A DNA stretch of 24,101 nucleotides from Lachnospiraceae bacterium UBA4381 (GTDB lineage: Bacteria; Bacillota; Clostridia; Lachnospirales; Lachnospiraceae), in assembly GCA_002391105.1 (NCBI GenBank), contig DGRT01000038.1, positions 1 to 24,101 on the forward strand, read 5' to 3'. This document shows positions 22,918-24,101 of this stretch, one piece after another. The position numbers and the translations under genes are program-made. Below the pieces are notes generated by a model, which did no database searches, was not told the DNA's origin, and saw nothing but the letters and a program-made list of their open reading frames with translations. How positions within the stretch are numbered: the stretch's first letter is position 1; each line of letters starts with the position of its first letter.

Positions 22918-23457
22918 TCACTTTCCTTCATCCTGTATGGATGCATTTGAAATAATTATCTTTCCATCTACTATATCTATCATTCGCTGCATTTTCCTCA
23001 ATTTATACAAATGAGGCATATAGTCTGTACCGTTAGTGGAGCCTATCTCCTCCACCTTCTCAGCCCCTCCCGGGAAAAGACTTTTTACCAGCCATTCCTC
23101 CCTGGAGTCCTCATTACTCATATATTTAATACTATAAATATTCATTCCGTCTATATCAGGAACCTGATAATGTACATTTGGCGATACATTCTTATTCTGA
23201 ACCACAAACTTATCAGTCCACTTGACATTGCCCCCCAGCATTTCTTTTACACTCTCAGCAACTCCGGATTCTATATCTGCCTCTGCATCTCCTGAAGAAG
23301 CTGCATTCGTCCCGGAAGCCGCCATCTCCGTCTGGGATAAGCCGCCATAATCCTCTACAACTACTTCTTTATTGCCGCAGGAAGTAGCCGACACAAGCAG
23401 CGCCCCTGCCATGAGTATAGTGCCAAGCCTTCTGATGACACATTTCCTAACCTTCAT
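22918..23457 (-). CDS. Predicted lipoprotein of unknown function
   Basis: A 179-aa protein with a lipoprotein signal: positively charged MKVRKCVIRRLG, a hydrophobic stretch TILMAGALLVSA, and the lipobox SATSC with Cys27 as the lipidation site. The mature part begins with a low-complexity Ser/Ala/Glu-rich linker (about 35-70). A short domain follows with WTDKFVVQNKNVSPNVHYQV, INGMNIYSIKYMS-like and EEWLVKSLFPGG segments that I cannot assign to a family. It should sit on the outer face of the membrane. It lies 55 nt after the RNase H gene, and the moxR promoter follows its stop, so it is not part of the moxR operon. I cannot tell whether its C-terminus is complete. Confidence 0.75.
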   Translation of the reverse strand: MKVRKCVIRRLGTILMAGALLVSATSCGNKEVVVEDYGGLSQTEMAASGTNAASSGDAEADIESGVAESVKEMLGGNVKWTDKFVVQNKNVSPNVHYQVPDIDGMNIYSIKYMSNEDSREEWLVKSLFPGGAEKVEEIGSTNGTDYMPHLYKLRKMQRMIDIVDGKIIISNASIQDEGK

Positions 23458-23512
23458 CCTCTTAGTCTCCCTTTATAAATACTTATTATACCGATAAGTA
23501 ATTAACGGTGTA

Positions 23513-24101
23513 CTAGTCAGCCATCCCAAGTGCCTTCTTCGCCAGATAATCCGCCCTTTCATTACCCAGCTCACCGGAATGTCCCTTTACCTTCACAAAG
23601 TTAACATCAAGCTTCCTGCTTGCTTCGTCAAAATATTTTTTATAGGCTTTAGTTCCTTCCTTATTGGTCTTCCAGTCCCCCAGAGCCCATTTTTCTATCC
23701 CTTCATAGTCATAGTAGATATCAACACTCTCTATCCCTTTATCTATGCAATACTGCATGGCATGCATGGAGCCCTCTATCTCACCTGCTACATTACGCAT
23801 CTCCGCCATCATCTCATCATCATAGCCTCTGCATTCTTCATACAGAGTACCGTCATGATATATAAGCATTCCATAAGAATATTCTTTGGTAAATACATTG
23901 TAGCTTCCATCTACAAATGCAACCGCATCCGAGAGCTGTATATCCTTCATATATCTGATAAGAACTGCCCGGCTCTCTTCATCACTCATTGAAGCAAAAT
24001 CCATCACCGGTTCCTTAGCCCTGCCGGCAACAGGTGAACCACCCGCTTTCTTAACTCTGCCGACAGCGGACGCACTGCCCGTTTTCTCTGCTCTGCTGGC
24101 A
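23513..24101 (-). CDS. RNase H family protein, 5' end outside the window
   Basis: The C-terminal domain is a type 1 RNase H, which cuts RNA in RNA-DNA hybrids. Counting from the GTG at 24007, the active-site set is D33 (FVDGSYN), E76 (NVAGEIEGS), D100 (YYDYEGIEKW) and D153 (GNERADYLAKKAL), with the catalytic-loop histidine in VKGHSGELG. The reading frame stays open from 24007 to the window end without a stop. It encodes a basic, Ala/Gly-rich linker with repeated GRAK, SRAE and GRVKK units. This fits clostridial RNase HI proteins that carry an N-terminal caulimovirus-VI-like hybrid-binding domain before a flexible linker. The true start is therefore most likely beyond 24101, and the GTG at 24007 is probably internal. 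Confidence 0.85.
   Translation of the reverse strand, partial: ASRAEKTGSASAVGRVKKAGGSPVAGRAKEPVMDFASMSDEESRAVLIRYMKDIQLSDAVAFVDGSYNVFTKEYSYGMLIYHDGTLYEECRGYDDEMMAEMRNVAGEIEGSMHAMQYCIDKGIESVDIYYDYEGIEKWALGDWKTNKEGTKAYKKYFDEASRKLDVNFVKVKGHSGELGNERADYLAKKALGMAD

Overview
The window looks like a chromosomal segment of an anaerobic low-GC Firmicute, most likely a Lachnospiraceae relative (Butyrivibrio/Roseburia/Coprococcus type). The reasons are purine-rich AGGAGG-type ribosome binding sites, an AraR-type GntR/LacI arabinose regulator with a TTGTACGTACAA operator, an RsbV-RsbU-RsbW switch and a clostridial-style RNase H. This placement is inference from gene content. Almost every gene lies on the minus strand; the only plus-strand gene I accept is a small XRE-type regulator at 11524-11787.

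Layout from left to right. 1-1785: a hexapeptide-repeat O-acetyltransferase with its own terminator and a GNAT acetyltransferase; a promoter at 30-58 fires out of the left edge. 1858-2846: a hicA-hicB toxin-antitoxin pair (hicA is only 57 codons) with promoter, operator-like repeats and terminator. It is bracketed by two copies of a palindromic element containing ATGCAC-N7-GTGCAT. 3028-4708: an M18 aminopeptidase and a TSCPD-domain protein, overlapping. 4853-7658: a partner-switching operon (STAS anti-anti-sigma, membrane-bound PP2C phosphatase with a LytS-like 5-TM sensor, RsbW-like ATPase/kinase) with no sigma factor next to it.

7738-11880 is an AT-rich accessory island: a four-gene, translationally coupled operon, with a TAATG overlap, a 2-nt gap and a 17-nt gap. 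It encodes a 539-aa membrane protein with an HNH-nuclease-like motif, a YkgJ-type cysteine-cluster protein, a glycine-rich membrane/coiled-coil protein with an EF-hand-like DxDxDG loop, and a TerB-like protein. A strong terminator follows, and an XRE regulator is divergently placed upstream. I recognise no named system with this composition; it is the best candidate here for an undescribed conflict or stress-response system.

12059-18283 is an L-arabinose catabolic cluster in the order araR, araA, transaldolase, FGGY kinase (araB role), araD. AraA makes ribulose, the kinase phosphorylates it, AraD makes xylulose 5-phosphate, and the transaldolase feeds the pentose phosphate pathway. A perfect AraR box sits between the -35 and -10 of the araA promoter. 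The intergenic gaps carry unusual structures: three back-to-back palindromes, a 36-bp tandem repeat and a 59-bp REP-like palindrome that supplies the araR stop codon. There is no sugar transporter in the window.

18437-22794 is a MoxR ATPase, DUF58 protein and membrane transglutaminase set, with a 17-bp tandem repeat between moxR and the DUF58 gene. The right edge carries an unknown lipoprotein and the 3' part of an RNase H gene whose reading frame stays open to the window end. No tRNA, rRNA, CRISPR array, transposase or replication origin was seen.
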